From JAJFJD01 sp965228695 (lineage in GTDB: Bacteria > Pseudomonadota > Alphaproteobacteria > UBA8366), in NCBI GenBank assembly GCA_965228695.1, contig CBDDIB010000002.1, positions 1,674,001-1,738,000 of the forward strand: a DNA stretch of 64,000 nucleotides, in the 5' to 3' direction. A program made the position numbers and the translations under genes. Shown here in pieces: positions 1 through 7,285 of this stretch (positions within the stretch are counted from its first letter, which is position 1; each line of letters starts with the position of its first letter). The notes below the pieces were generated by a model. It was not told the origin of the DNA, did no database searches, and saw only the letters and a program-made list of their open reading frames with translations.

Positions 1-246
1 GAGTTGCCCGAGCCGGCCGACTTGCCGGAAATGCGGTCGATCGTCGGCCGTCTTGCCGCCGGGTTCGACTATGTCCGGGTCGATCTGTTCAGTGTGCCCG
101 AGGGGGTCTATTTCAGCGAGTTCACCTTCACACCGAATGTCGGCACCCATGGCTTCGATCCGGCCGCGTTCGATGTCTTTCTCGGTAAGCTATGGAGCGG
201 CGAGATCCCGGCGAGTACGGAAGCCATGGCGCGATGGCGGGCCTAA
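1..246 (+). CDS. TupA-like ATP-grasp protein, C-terminal end (5' cut by window)
   Basis: The reading frame is open from the first base and ends at TAA 244-246, so only the last 81 codons are present and the true start lies outside. The segment FDYVRVDLFSVPEGVYFSEF followed by TFTP resembles the C-terminal part of TupA-like ATP-grasp proteins (teichuronopeptide/exopolysaccharide-type ligases), where the Asp and the two Glu/Phe-rich strands help bind metal-ATP. This is family resemblance seen by eye. It converges with the nitrile hydratase accessory gene, with a gap of about 20 bases. The substrate cannot be told from the fragment. Confidence 0.6.
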   Translation, partial: ELPEPADLPEMRSIVGRLAAGFDYVRVDLFSVPEGVYFSEFTFTPNVGTHGFDPAAFDVFLGKLWSGEIPASTEAMARWRA

Positions 247-266
247 CGGCACCGCAATGTTCAGGC

Positions 267-626
267 TCATGATCCGGCGGAGAGTTCGACCGGTTGTCCG
301 TGCGGCGTGTTCAGATAGGCGCGGCGCCACTGTTCGGCGCGCGCGGAAAGCCCGTCCGAGGAAACCCTGCCGTCCGCCGCGATGAGACCTTCCAGCGCGG
401 TGAGGGCGGCGGTGTAATAGGTGTTCTGGTCGTCGGGTTGGCCTTGCGCCGCCGCCCGACGAAGCTCCGCGCCGAGCGCGTCGGACCATTGCGCCGGGGT
501 GAACACCTCGACCTTGGCGAGCGCGAAGGCAAGCGCCAGAACCTGGGCGTGCCATGGCTCGTCGAAGGTCGGCTCGCCGTCCCGCGCTGCGAGGGGACCC
601 AGCGGCAGTTCCTCAGGCGTGCTCAA
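267..626 (-). CDS. Nitrile hydratase accessory (activator) protein
   Basis: A protein of 119 residues, the usual size of nitrile hydratase activators that help load the metal into the alpha subunit. It begins STPEELPLGPLAARDGEPTF and contains FDEPWHAQVLALAFAL, the hallmark of this family, which is distantly related to the beta subunit N-terminus. I chose the TTG at 624-626 because the preceding upstream codons belong to another frame of the beta gene; the start lies 14 bases inside the end of the beta gene, so translation is probably coupled. It is the third gene of an alpha-beta-activator run. A longer frame reaching upstream to 773 is only overlap with the beta gene. Identity is firm, the exact start less so. 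Confidence 0.82.
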   Translation of the reverse strand: MSTPEELPLGPLAARDGEPTFDEPWHAQVLALAFALAKVEVFTPAQWSDALGAELRRAAAQGQPDDQNTYYTAALTALEGLIAADGRVSSDGLSARAEQWRRAYLNTPHGQPVELSAGS

Positions 627-1269
627 GGTAGCCCTGCCACATATTGAGGAAAACCCGTTCGCGGCGTCCCGCGGCCTCGGGCCACAATTCGGCGGCGTCG
701 AAACCCACCGTATAGATCGGCACCGCCCGTTCGTCGCCGAGCGCACTCGCGTCGGCGAATACCTGTGCGCCATGGTATTTCTCGATCACGCCTTGCCGGC
801 TGCGGACATAGGCCGGAAGCCGGGTATGCCCGACGACACTCAGATCCTTAACCCGGACCGTGTCGCCCACCGAGAAGGCCGGCGGCGCGTCGGCTTCGCC
901 GTCGAAATTCTGACTGACCGACTTTCGTTTCTTGACCTCCGCGGCGCTCATCGGCGGCCGAAGTCCGGAGACCTTCTTGTCGGTATGGCCACTCGCCAGT
1001 TCCTCGACGGTGGCGACCCCGGAATTGACCATCATCGCCGCATAGGCCTGCAGCCATTGGTCATAATAGGGCCGCGTCAGATAGTCCGTTGGCGGTATCA
1101 GTTCACGGCAATGACGAAACCAGTCGATGTTCCAGTCGGCGGGCCGGCTCATGCCCCGCACGATGCCGAAGACCCGTCCTTCCCAGGCGTGGTGAAAGGC
1201 TTCCTCCGGCTCGTCTACTTCGACCTTGCCGAAGCCCTGGCGGCCGCCCAGGTCGTGGATTCCGTCCAT
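613..1269 (-). CDS. nthB: Nitrile hydratase beta subunit
   Basis: 218 residues starting MDGIHDLGGRQGFGKVEV, the classical N-terminus of nitrile hydratase beta subunits; the C-terminal half contains FSVGDTVRVKDLSVVGHTRL, the SH3-like barrel that packs on the alpha subunit. It makes the alpha-beta heterodimer that hydrates nitriles to amides in the cytoplasm. The start ATG at 1267-1269 overlaps the stop of the alpha gene in a TGATG arrangement, pointing to coupled translation and equal amounts of both subunits. A frame extending upstream to 1362 is discarded because the conserved N-terminus begins at this ATG. Confidence 0.93.
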   Translation of the reverse strand: MDGIHDLGGRQGFGKVEVDEPEEAFHHAWEGRVFGIVRGMSRPADWNIDWFRHCRELIPPTDYLTRPYYDQWLQAYAAMMVNSGVATVEELASGHTDKKVSGLRPPMSAAEVKKRKSVSQNFDGEADAPPAFSVGDTVRVKDLSVVGHTRLPAYVRSRQGVIEKYHGAQVFADASALGDERAVPIYTVGFDAAELWPEAAGRRERVFLNMWQGYLEHA

Positions 1270-1910
1270 CAGCCGACCTTCCCGATCCGGGCGGCAAGGT
1301 CGCGCTCCGTGCCGATCATGGAATTGCGCGTTACGAGTTTGGCGAGTTTCCCCTCGTCCCAATCCTCGGTTCCCGCCGGCCGCTGCGGTACGACCAGATA
1401 GCGCAACTCGGCGGTGCTGTCCCAGACTCGGATCTCCGTGTCGTCCGGTACCTGCACCCCGAATTCTGATAGCACGCCGCGCGGATCGCGGACGGCCCGG
1501 GACCGGTATGCGGCCATCTTGTACCAGGTGGGCGGGATGCCCAGCACCGAGATCGGATAGCAGGAGCAGAGCGTGCAGACGACCATGTTGTGGACGTCCG
1601 GTGTGTTCTCCACCACCTCCAAGTGGTTCTGCACGAGCCCAAAGTCCTTGATCGCCTCGCTTCCGTTTTCGAGAAGCCGCGCCTTGAAATCAGGATCGGT
1701 CCAGGCCCGTGCGACGACCTCCGCGCCGCGTTTGGGGCCGATGTCCTCCGTATAGACCTCGACCCAGGCGTCGACGGCGGCGGGGTCGACCATGCCTTTT
1801 TCCACCAGCAAGCTTTCCAGCGCCTTGACCCGAAGCGCGGGTTCGGAGGGCAGGTGGCTGTGCAGCTCTTCGTGAATTCCGGCGATGGTGTCGGAGTCGT
1901 GTTTCGTCAT
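1269..1910 (-). CDS. nthA: Nitrile hydratase alpha subunit, cobalt type
   Basis: 213 residues from the ATG at 1910 (an alternative ATG four codons upstream at 1922 cannot be excluded). The metal-binding motif is VCTLCSCYP, with the three ligand cysteines at about residues 112, 115 and 117; Thr after the first Cys is typical of cobalt enzymes (iron enzymes have Ser). Two of these cysteines are normally oxidised to sulfinic/sulfenic acid. The rest (WVEVYTEDIGPKRGAEVVAR, GIPPTWYK) fits the family. Thiocyanate hydrolase gamma subunits share this motif, but the separate beta and activator genes favour nitrile hydratase. The gene order alpha-beta-activator is the standard one for Co-type enzymes. 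No cobalt transporter is adjacent; a HupE-like protein lies at 12.4 kb. Confidence 0.94.
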   Translation of the reverse strand: MTKHDSDTIAGIHEELHSHLPSEPALRVKALESLLVEKGMVDPAAVDAWVEVYTEDIGPKRGAEVVARAWTDPDFKARLLENGSEAIKDFGLVQNHLEVVENTPDVHNMVVCTLCSCYPISVLGIPPTWYKMAAYRSRAVRDPRGVLSEFGVQVPDDTEIRVWDSTAELRYLVVPQRPAGTEDWDEGKLAKLVTRNSMIGTERDLAARIGKVG

Positions 1911-1998
1911 GACGTCCACCATATTAAATGCGTTGGATCGGTCGTCGAGAGTAGCAACAAATCTGTCGACGGACCATGCCGTCGGCGGTGAGAGGGTT

Positions 1999-2286
1999 CT
2001 ATAAAATCGTCCCGCGCGAGACACGCTTGGCCCTGCAGAGCTCGTCGATGATCGCATGCTGCTGATCGTGACCGGGCTGTTCGCGATGGACCTTCAAAGC
2101 GGCTTCGTCGCGCCAAAGCTCGCTCAACACGATGCGGGGCGCGTCCCCCTCGGCGGCGAACACTTCCATGCGCAGACATCCGTCTTCGCGCAGGCATTGT
2201 TCCGCGCTTGCCCGGACCCGCCGCAACAACTCATCGTTTTGGCCGTGAAGCGGCTCATACTCGACGATGATCGCGATCCCGCTCAT
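1999..2286 (-). CDS. ABM-domain protein (putative quinol monooxygenase family)
   Basis: 95 residues with the layout of small dimeric alpha/beta-barrel 'antibiotic biosynthesis monooxygenase' proteins: an N-terminal strand IAIIVEYEPLHGQNDELLRR, a central CLRMEVFA strand and LSELWRDEAALKVH before the last helix. Such proteins act on quinols, haem or signalling molecules, and function cannot be assigned from sequence alone. Its ATG overlaps the stop of the sulfatase gene by four bases (ATGA), so the two are co-translated. An 88-base gap separates it from the nitrile hydratase alpha gene on the same strand. Confidence 0.72.
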   Translation of the reverse strand: MSGIAIIVEYEPLHGQNDELLRRVRASAEQCLREDGCLRMEVFAAEGDAPRIVLSELWRDEAALKVHREQPGHDQQHAIIDELCRAKRVSRGTIL

Positions 2287-3731
2287 TCGTGGCCGTACCC
2301 CGGCACGGGCGTTGCGCCGGGGGCGCCGACACTTAACGCTTTTTCCGGCCCGCCGTGACGTTCGATGAGGCGTTCCTGGTCCGCCTTTGCGCGGCGGTCC
2401 ACCTCTTCCGGATCGAGTTTCCGGCGCAGCAGCATTTCCATCTCGGCCAGCACGCCGGCATGATCGGGATCCTCGGCGAGATCGACCGTCTCTTCAGGAT
2501 CGTTTTCCAGGTCGTATAGCTCGGGCCGGTAGCCGACATAGTAATGATACTTGTAGCGGCCCTTGCGCAGCATGTAACCGCCCGACGGGGAGGCGAAGGC
2601 GTGATACTGGCCAAGCACGAGGCGATCGGGCTCCGCCGGCACATCGGCCATTTCGAACAACGATGCGCTCTCCAATGATTTGTCACTCTTCGGCAGCGGA
2701 ATATCGAGGGCGTCGAGAACCGTCGGATAAACGTCGACCAGACTGACCGGGGTATCGCAGACCTTGCCGGAGTCGACGCCGGGTCCCGCCAGGATCATCG
2801 GGACCTTGGCCGACTCCTCAAAGAAATTGAACTTGCCCCAGATGCCGCGCGCGCCGGGTGAATCGCCATGGTCGCTGGTATAGAGAACCCGCGTTTCGGA
2901 TTCGAGGCCGAGTTCGTGCAGCGTATCGAGGACAAAGCCGACCTGGGCATCGACGAAGCTCAGGAGCGCCATATAGGACGCGAAGGCGAGGCGTCTTTCG
3001 TCGTCGTCGCGGAAGAAACCGTCTTGGGCGATGAATTCCCGCTGCGCCCTGACCCACGGGTGCAGGTTTTCCGCCGGCAAGTCATGCGCCTTCGGCAACG
3101 GCACCGTGTCGAGCGGATACAGGTCGAGGTATTCGCGCGGCACGACGAAGGGCGGATGCGGCGCCACGAACCCGATGTAGAGAACCCAGGGATCGCTGCC
3201 GGCTTCGGCTTTGGCCAACAGCCATTCGGCCGCGGTGTTCGCGATGCGGCGGTCGTAGAGATTGTAATTCGAGACCCCGACCCCGACATTCTTGATTAGC
3301 TGAAACGGCGGATCGAGCCTCGGGAAGGGGTTGCGCAGCGCGCCCCAAACCATGCCGACGCCGTCGACGATATGCATCGGCTCATGCTGCCGGTCGAAGC
3401 CGAGCGGGTCTTCGGCGCGGCGGAAATGCATCTTGCCGATCGCCTCGATCGGGTGCCCGGCTTCCTGCACTTGCCGGGCCCAGCCCGGGATTTCGCCGTC
3501 ATAGGCGTGGGCGTTGTCCCAGCAACCGGTTTCGTGCACATGACGCCCGGTCGCGAAGGAGGCCCGCGAGGGGACACAAATTGGGCACGCCGTATAGGCG
3601 TTGCTGAACCGGGTCCCTCGCTCGGCCAACCCATCGAGCGCGGGCGTACGCATCAGGGGATGGCCCGCCGCCCCGAGATAGCGCGGATCGTGGCCGTCGC
3701 TCATGAAAATAATGAGATTCTTTGCGTCCAT
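2283..3731 (-). CDS. Type I sulfatase (choline-sulfatase/arylsulfatase-like)
   Basis: 482 residues. The sulfatase signature CPICVPSRASFATGR is complete: Cys52 in C-V-P-S-R would be converted to formylglycine, the catalytic nucleophile. The N-terminal NLIIFMSDGHDPRYLG carries the first metal-binding Asp, and YTSDHGD (about residue 290) provides the second metal site. No signal peptide is visible, so it is probably cytoplasmic like choline-O-sulfatases. The substrate is unknown; homologues cleave sulfate or phosphonate esters. It is the first gene of the minus-strand cluster leading to nitrile hydratase, divergent from the Crp/Fnr gene with about 90 bases between them. No formylglycine-generating enzyme gene is present in the window. 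Confidence 0.88.
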   Translation of the reverse strand: MDAKNLIIFMSDGHDPRYLGAAGHPLMRTPALDGLAERGTRFSNAYTACPICVPSRASFATGRHVHETGCWDNAHAYDGEIPGWARQVQEAGHPIEAIGKMHFRRAEDPLGFDRQHEPMHIVDGVGMVWGALRNPFPRLDPPFQLIKNVGVGVSNYNLYDRRIANTAAEWLLAKAEAGSDPWVLYIGFVAPHPPFVVPREYLDLYPLDTVPLPKAHDLPAENLHPWVRAQREFIAQDGFFRDDDERRLAFASYMALLSFVDAQVGFVLDTLHELGLESETRVLYTSDHGDSPGARGIWGKFNFFEESAKVPMILAGPGVDSGKVCDTPVSLVDVYPTVLDALDIPLPKSDKSLESASLFEMADVPAEPDRLVLGQYHAFASPSGGYMLRKGRYKYHYYVGYRPELYDLENDPEETVDLAEDPDHAGVLAEMEMLLRRKLDPEEVDRRAKADQERLIERHGGPEKALSVGAPGATPVPGYGHE

Positions 3732-3822
3732 TGTAGGCGTTACCGTCCGCTACCGTACAGATGTTCATCCACTACTGTTTCGCGGCGTCGCAGCATGTAA
3801 AAATCACTTTCGTTAGAGGCGT

Positions 3823-4638
3823 TTGACGTACGATACCAAAAAATCCGAATTTTGCGCCTTCAGACGGATATTGGGGGATCCGATTTCGAATTCTATCGAT
3901 GTTGCGTATACGCCTCTAGCGACGCGTTTGGCCAGATATTATGGATTGTTGCAGGATGATGTAGCGCATCTTGACACTCTGCCGTTTACGCAAGCCGACT
4001 ACGTGGCAGGCCAAAGTGTCGTGGCGCGAGGCGATCCGATTGAGGACGTCTACCTGATGATATCCGGTTGGGCCGCGCGTGTTCGGTACACGCCATCGGG
4101 ATCGCGCCAGATTATTCACATATTGCTGCCGGGTGATCTCATCACAGGAGAGGTGTTCGTTGTTCGCCGGATTGATCATGAGCTGATATCCCTCACGAAC
4201 ACGTCCATCCGCATCATCAAACCGCAGGCTCTCCTGGATTTGTTCCGGAATGCGCCAAGCCTGTCGGCAGCACTCTGGTGGACCGCCGAACAAGAGGACG
4301 GAATGCTTCGGGAGCAAATCGTCCGGCTTGGGCGCCGGTCTGCGTTGGAACGCACTGCCCACCTATTGCTGGAATTGCACCGCCGCCTCCTGATGGTGCA
4401 ACAAGCGACGGACGAAGCGTTCATCTTGCCGCTAAATCAGGAACATATAAGTGATGTTCTCGGCTTATCGGTCGTTCACATCAACCGCACCCTCAAGCGG
4501 CTCGAAAGGTCCGGTCATATCGAACGGCGTGGCTCTGTAATTCGGCTGAAAGGCCGGGAAAAGCTTGCCGGCCTCTGCGACTTCGATCTGGCCCATTTCC
4601 ACCTCGACAGCACTTTGTCGCAGATAGACATCGGGTAG
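3823..4638 (+). CDS. Crp/Fnr-family transcriptional regulator
   Basis: An N-terminal cyclic-nucleotide-binding-like beta-roll (about residues 35-150, with GDPIEDVYLMISGWAARVRY and ILLPGDLITGE) is joined to a C-terminal winged helix (PLNQEHISDVLGLSVVHINR followed by TLKRLERSG). There is no Fnr-type cysteine cluster, so no Fe-S sensing is indicated. The start is uncertain: no ATG lies before the conserved core. TTG 3823 follows AGAGG by only three bases, and TTG 3871 is an alternative. The gene is divergent from the sulfatase and ends seven bases before kaiC, so it probably forms a crp-kaiC-kaiB operon. Base composition is more AT-rich than in the flanking genes. A link to Kai output or autoregulation is inference. 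Confidence 0.88.
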   Translation: MTYDTKKSEFCAFRRILGDPISNSIDVAYTPLATRLARYYGLLQDDVAHLDTLPFTQADYVAGQSVVARGDPIEDVYLMISGWAARVRYTPSGSRQIIHILLPGDLITGEVFVVRRIDHELISLTNTSIRIIKPQALLDLFRNAPSLSAALWWTAEQEDGMLREQIVRLGRRSALERTAHLLLELHRRLLMVQQATDEAFILPLNQEHISDVLGLSVVHINRTLKRLERSGHIERRGSVIRLKGREKLAGLCDFDLAHFHLDSTLSQIDIG

Positions 4639-4645
4639 ACACGCT

Positions 4646-6028
4646 ATGGAAAAATTCATTACGGGAATTGACGGGTTCGACGATGTAACAAAAGGCGGTT
4701 TGCCGCGCGCGCGAATCTCTTTGATCGCCGGTGGGCCGGGGTGTGGCAAGACGTTGTTCATGCTGACCGCTCTCGCGCATGCTGCTCAGAACGGTGAGCC
4801 TGCCGTATTCTTCACATTCGAAGAACGTCCTGAGGACATTGTCGAGAATGCAGCCCCAATGGGATTGGACCTTAAGGCGCCAATTGATTCCGGAACGCTG
4901 CGTATCGAGCACATAAAACGCCCGACTGAGTCGGTTGAAGAGGCTGGTTCATATACACTTGACGGTTTGCTCATGCGAATTGAACTCGCCCTCAAGAGCA
5001 CGGATGCCCAAGTCATCGCAATTGATACGATCGAAACGCTATTCGGGATGTTCGAGAATGAACGGACCGTCCGGTCTGAATTGGTCCGCCTGTTCAACTG
5101 GCTGAAGGATCGCGGCGTGACCGGCATGATCAGCGGTGAGCAGGGTGACGGTCAAGTCACCCGGCACGGGCTCGAGGAATATGTCTCCGATTGCGTCGTT
5201 CTTTTGGATCAACGGGTTATCGAAGATGTCGCGACCCGTCGGCTACGCATCATCAAGTACCGCGGCAGTGAGCATAGTAACAACGAATATCCATTTCTCA
5301 TCGATTCGCAGGGCATTACGGTCATGCCGTTGTCCTCGGCGGCGTTGAATCATCAGCCTAGCGACAAACAAGTGACGACGGGGATGACGGAATTGGACGA
5401 AGCGCTGTGCGGTGGACATCGACGCGGAAGTTCGGTGCTGATTTCCGGAAAGTCGGGGACGGGCAAATCAATTTTCGCGATTAGTTTTTTGGCGGAGGCA
5501 TGTCGCCGCGGCGAACGCGGGATACTACTGAGTTTTGAGGAATCTCCCAACGAAATAATGCTGAACGCCAAATCGTTGGGCATTGATCTCGAAGCCGAGG
5601 TCGAGGCGGAGCGCTTGGTCATATTCTCGACCCGGCCCGCGATCCTCGGACTGGAACAGCACTTGGTGCAGGTTCATCGCCTGACTCGGGAGGTCAAACC
5701 GCGGGTGATGGTTGTCGATGCGCTGAGCAGTCTTATATCGGCCGGCGAGATCGAGGAGGTGCACCGGACAATCATTCGCCTCATAGACCATCTGAAACGG
5801 CAACAGATTACCTCAGTCTTTACGAGCGAGGCCGCCGAAGAGGGTTCGGGAATTGGCGTTTCGTCGATTATCGACGCTTGGCTTTCCCTCGGTTGGGCGC
5901 CTGAGCCGGATGACTTTACGAGACGTCTTAAGGTCATCAAAAAACGCGGCAGCGACCACGTGAAAGACTATCTGCACTTTGAAATAGGGTCGAATGGAGT
6001 CCAATTTGAAAGCGGATCCGATGGTTGA
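4646..6028 (+). CDS. kaiC: KaiC-like circadian/timing ATPase with two RecA domains
   Basis: 460 residues with two tandem RecA/KaiC domains. The first has Walker A GGPGCGKT (about 29-36) and the paired glutamates in TFEERPEDI (about 60-61). The second has GKSGTGKS (about 269-276) and SFEESPNEI. Where cyanobacterial KaiC has its Ser/Thr autophosphorylation pair, this protein has GVSSIIDAW, i.e. Ser-Ser near residue 407, with another Ser five positions before. It is shorter than cyanobacterial KaiC (about 519 residues) and lacks a long C-terminal tail, the region that contacts KaiA, so it is probably KaiA-independent; no kaiA is nearby. kaiB overlaps its 3' end. Related KaiBC systems outside cyanobacteria are linked to timing or stress responses; the role here is inferred. 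Confidence 0.93.
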   Translation: MEKFITGIDGFDDVTKGGLPRARISLIAGGPGCGKTLFMLTALAHAAQNGEPAVFFTFEERPEDIVENAAPMGLDLKAPIDSGTLRIEHIKRPTESVEEAGSYTLDGLLMRIELALKSTDAQVIAIDTIETLFGMFENERTVRSELVRLFNWLKDRGVTGMISGEQGDGQVTRHGLEEYVSDCVVLLDQRVIEDVATRRLRIIKYRGSEHSNNEYPFLIDSQGITVMPLSSAALNHQPSDKQVTTGMTELDEALCGGHRRGSSVLISGKSGTGKSIFAISFLAEACRRGERGILLSFEESPNEIMLNAKSLGIDLEAEVEAERLVIFSTRPAILGLEQHLVQVHRLTREVKPRVMVVDALSSLISAGEIEEVHRTIIRLIDHLKRQQITSVFTSEAAEEGSGIGVSSIIDAWLSLGWAPEPDDFTRRLKVIKKRGSDHVKDYLHFEIGSNGVQFESGSDG

Positions 6029-6299
6029 TGACGCAACGGGTTGGCGGCTGACTTTGTATGTGGCGGGCGACACGCCGCAATCTCGACAAGCGATAAATAA
6101 TCTCGATCAGGTAATAGAGAGTCTTCAACTAACCGGTCATTCGGTGAATGTCGTCGATCTGTATAAGGAACCGGAGTTGGCAATGGAAAAGGACGTACTT
6201 GCCATTCCGACAGTTATCCGAGAGTCGCCGCAACCGGTTTTTCGAATAATCGGAGATTTGTCCGATACGGAGCGCGTGCGGTCGATGCTTCTATCCTGA
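6021..6299 (+). CDS. kaiB: KaiB-like thioredoxin-fold protein
   Basis: 92 residues from ATG 6021. LTLYVAGDTPQSRQAINNLD and VVDLYKEPELA, IPTV and RIIGDLSD closely follow the KaiB pattern (LYVAGNTP, PTL, RIIGDLS). KaiB binds the KaiC N-terminal ring after refolding to a thioredoxin-like form. The ATG lies inside the last codons of kaiC (8-base overlap), indicating translational coupling; a longer in-frame start at 5994 would add nine residues unlike the family. The gene order kaiC-kaiB is the reverse of the kaiBC order common elsewhere. It converges with the anti-sigma gene, with a 17-base gap. Confidence 0.93.
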   Translation: MVDDATGWRLTLYVAGDTPQSRQAINNLDQVIESLQLTGHSVNVVDLYKEPELAMEKDVLAIPTVIRESPQPVFRIIGDLSDTERVRSMLLS

Positions 6300-6316
6300 C
6301 CATTCGTAAGGCGCGC

Positions 6317-6568
6317 TCACCAGTTCTCCGCGTCTTTTCCGTTGCGAGGGATAAGGGCTAAAAGCCTTTCGGGTATTTCCTCGTCGAGAACGTAATGGTG
6401 CAAACGGCGCAACTCCAACATTTGTTGTTGGTATATCGAATATCTTTTCTTCAACTCCGGGTCTTCGGACAGCGCCTTCGAGATAAGACCGGCTTTCTCC
6501 GAAGAGGCCTCACCGTCCAGAAATAAGCTCAGGTCCTGAAGACTGACTTTTTTTCGTTCTGAGTTCAT
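6317..6568 (-). CDS. Short soluble anti-sigma factor-like protein
   Basis: 83 residues: LQDLSLFLDGEASSEKAGLI, then LSEDPELKKRY and LDEEIPERLL. This matches the N-terminal sigma-binding helices of alphaproteobacterial anti-sigma factors (D-G-E, D-P-E-L, V-L-D-E-x-x-P-E-R-L). There is no zinc-binding His-x3-Cys-x2-Cys and no membrane segment, so it would be a cytoplasmic regulator. The ATG at 6566-6568 lies inside the sigma gene, overlapping its last 59 bases in the +1 frame. Placement directly behind an ECF sigma gene supports the role; the inducing signal is unknown. Confidence 0.72.
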   Translation of the reverse strand: MNSERKKVSLQDLSLFLDGEASSEKAGLISKALSEDPELKKRYSIYQQQMLELRRLHHYVLDEEIPERLLALIPRNGKDAENW

Positions 6569-7040
6569 TTTGTTTTTGACCGCTCAATTCGGCGAGCCGC
6601 GACTGAAGTTCCTCGCGTGCTCGTGCAATCTTTGTCCTCACATCACGCTTGGATAAACCTGAAATCTCCGCCAACTCATCATAAGAAAAGTCTCCGATCG
6701 AGCGTAAAATCAATATGAAACGCTCGTCAAAATCTATGCCGTTAATCGCTGCTGAAATCGGCTCTCGACTATTCCAACCCGGAAAATAATCTATCGAGTT
6801 TGATCCACGGCTTTCCGCAGACTGCTCTTCTGAGGAACGTTCACGTGCGAACCTGTATAATGAGGAAAACAGTATAATTCGGACATTGGTTCCGCCATTC
6901 GGTCTTGTCCGCCCGTCCTTTACTTGCAGGAGCGCGTTCTCAACCATTTTGTCAGCAACGTCCTGGTTGCCAACGAGCGCCATCGCAACGCAGCGCATCA
7001 GCGGGATCTGATCCAAAAATTCCGAATACCGGCTCGGCAT
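6510..7040 (-). CDS. ECF-type RNA polymerase sigma factor
   Basis: 176 residues. The N-terminal part (FLDQIPLMRCVAMALVGNQD through NVRIILFSSLYRFARE) resembles sigma region 2 of EcfG/PhyR-like proteins (LP-LRRYARALTG, N-R-x-W-L-F). The C-terminal part ILRSIGDFSYDELAEISGLS with KRDVRTKIARAREEL is sigma region 4. Region 2 is divergent, so promoter specificity cannot be read off. It overlaps the anti-sigma gene downstream. A lysine/serine-rich tail follows region 4 and is encoded in the overlap. The gene is AT-rich compared with the window. An autoregulated stress sigma factor is likely; a link to the Kai genes is speculation based on position. Confidence 0.8.
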   Translation of the reverse strand: MPSRYSEFLDQIPLMRCVAMALVGNQDVADKMVENALLQVKDGRTRPNGGTNVRIILFSSLYRFARERSSEEQSAESRGSNSIDYFPGWNSREPISAAINGIDFDERFILILRSIGDFSYDELAEISGLSKRDVRTKIARAREELQSRLAELSGQKQNELRTKKSQSSGPELISGR

Positions 7041-7248
7041 CGCCTGTCTTTCATCGATAGGGGCGGGATTTCGTCGGCTCGTGACCCATGAACAGGGCGG
7101 CGGCCAGTTTCCAGCGTGGGCCGAATCCGAATGTTGCGCATTAACCTATGTTTAACTTTTAAAATTTTGTCGATGCCGGCCCCTTCGGCCGTGCGCTGCG
7201 ACTTGCTTCTGCCCGGTGCGCGCCTGGATTTGGAGGCGATCGCCTACA

Positions 7249-7285
7249 AGCCGTTATCGGCCTTACGGATCGGCCGACGACGGCT
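7249..7285 (-). terminator. Stem-loop at the end of rsgA (weak terminator candidate)
   Basis: Read on the minus strand, AGCCGT pairs with ACGGCT and, inside it, TCGGCC pairs with GGCCGA, giving a two-part stem that reaches the rsgA stop codon. There is no T-run after it, so it may be an mRNA 3'-end structure rather than a true intrinsic terminator. Confidence 0.35.

Noticed and set aside
421..1401. Long plus-strand open frame opposite nitrile hydratase
   Set aside because: Low-complexity Arg/Pro/Ala-rich translation; the opposite strand encodes clear nitrile hydratase subunits with all motifs.
3823..3852. TTGACG followed 18 bases later by GAATTT as a sigma-70 promoter inside the Crp gene start
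   Set aside because: The -10 match is poor and the TTG may instead be the start codon; cannot be decided from sequence.
7234..7245. AGGCGATCGCCT palindrome, containing the cyanobacterial HIP1 octamer, close to the kai genes
   Set aside because: A single copy in GC-rich DNA is expected by chance; no others noticed, so it does not show cyanobacterial origin.
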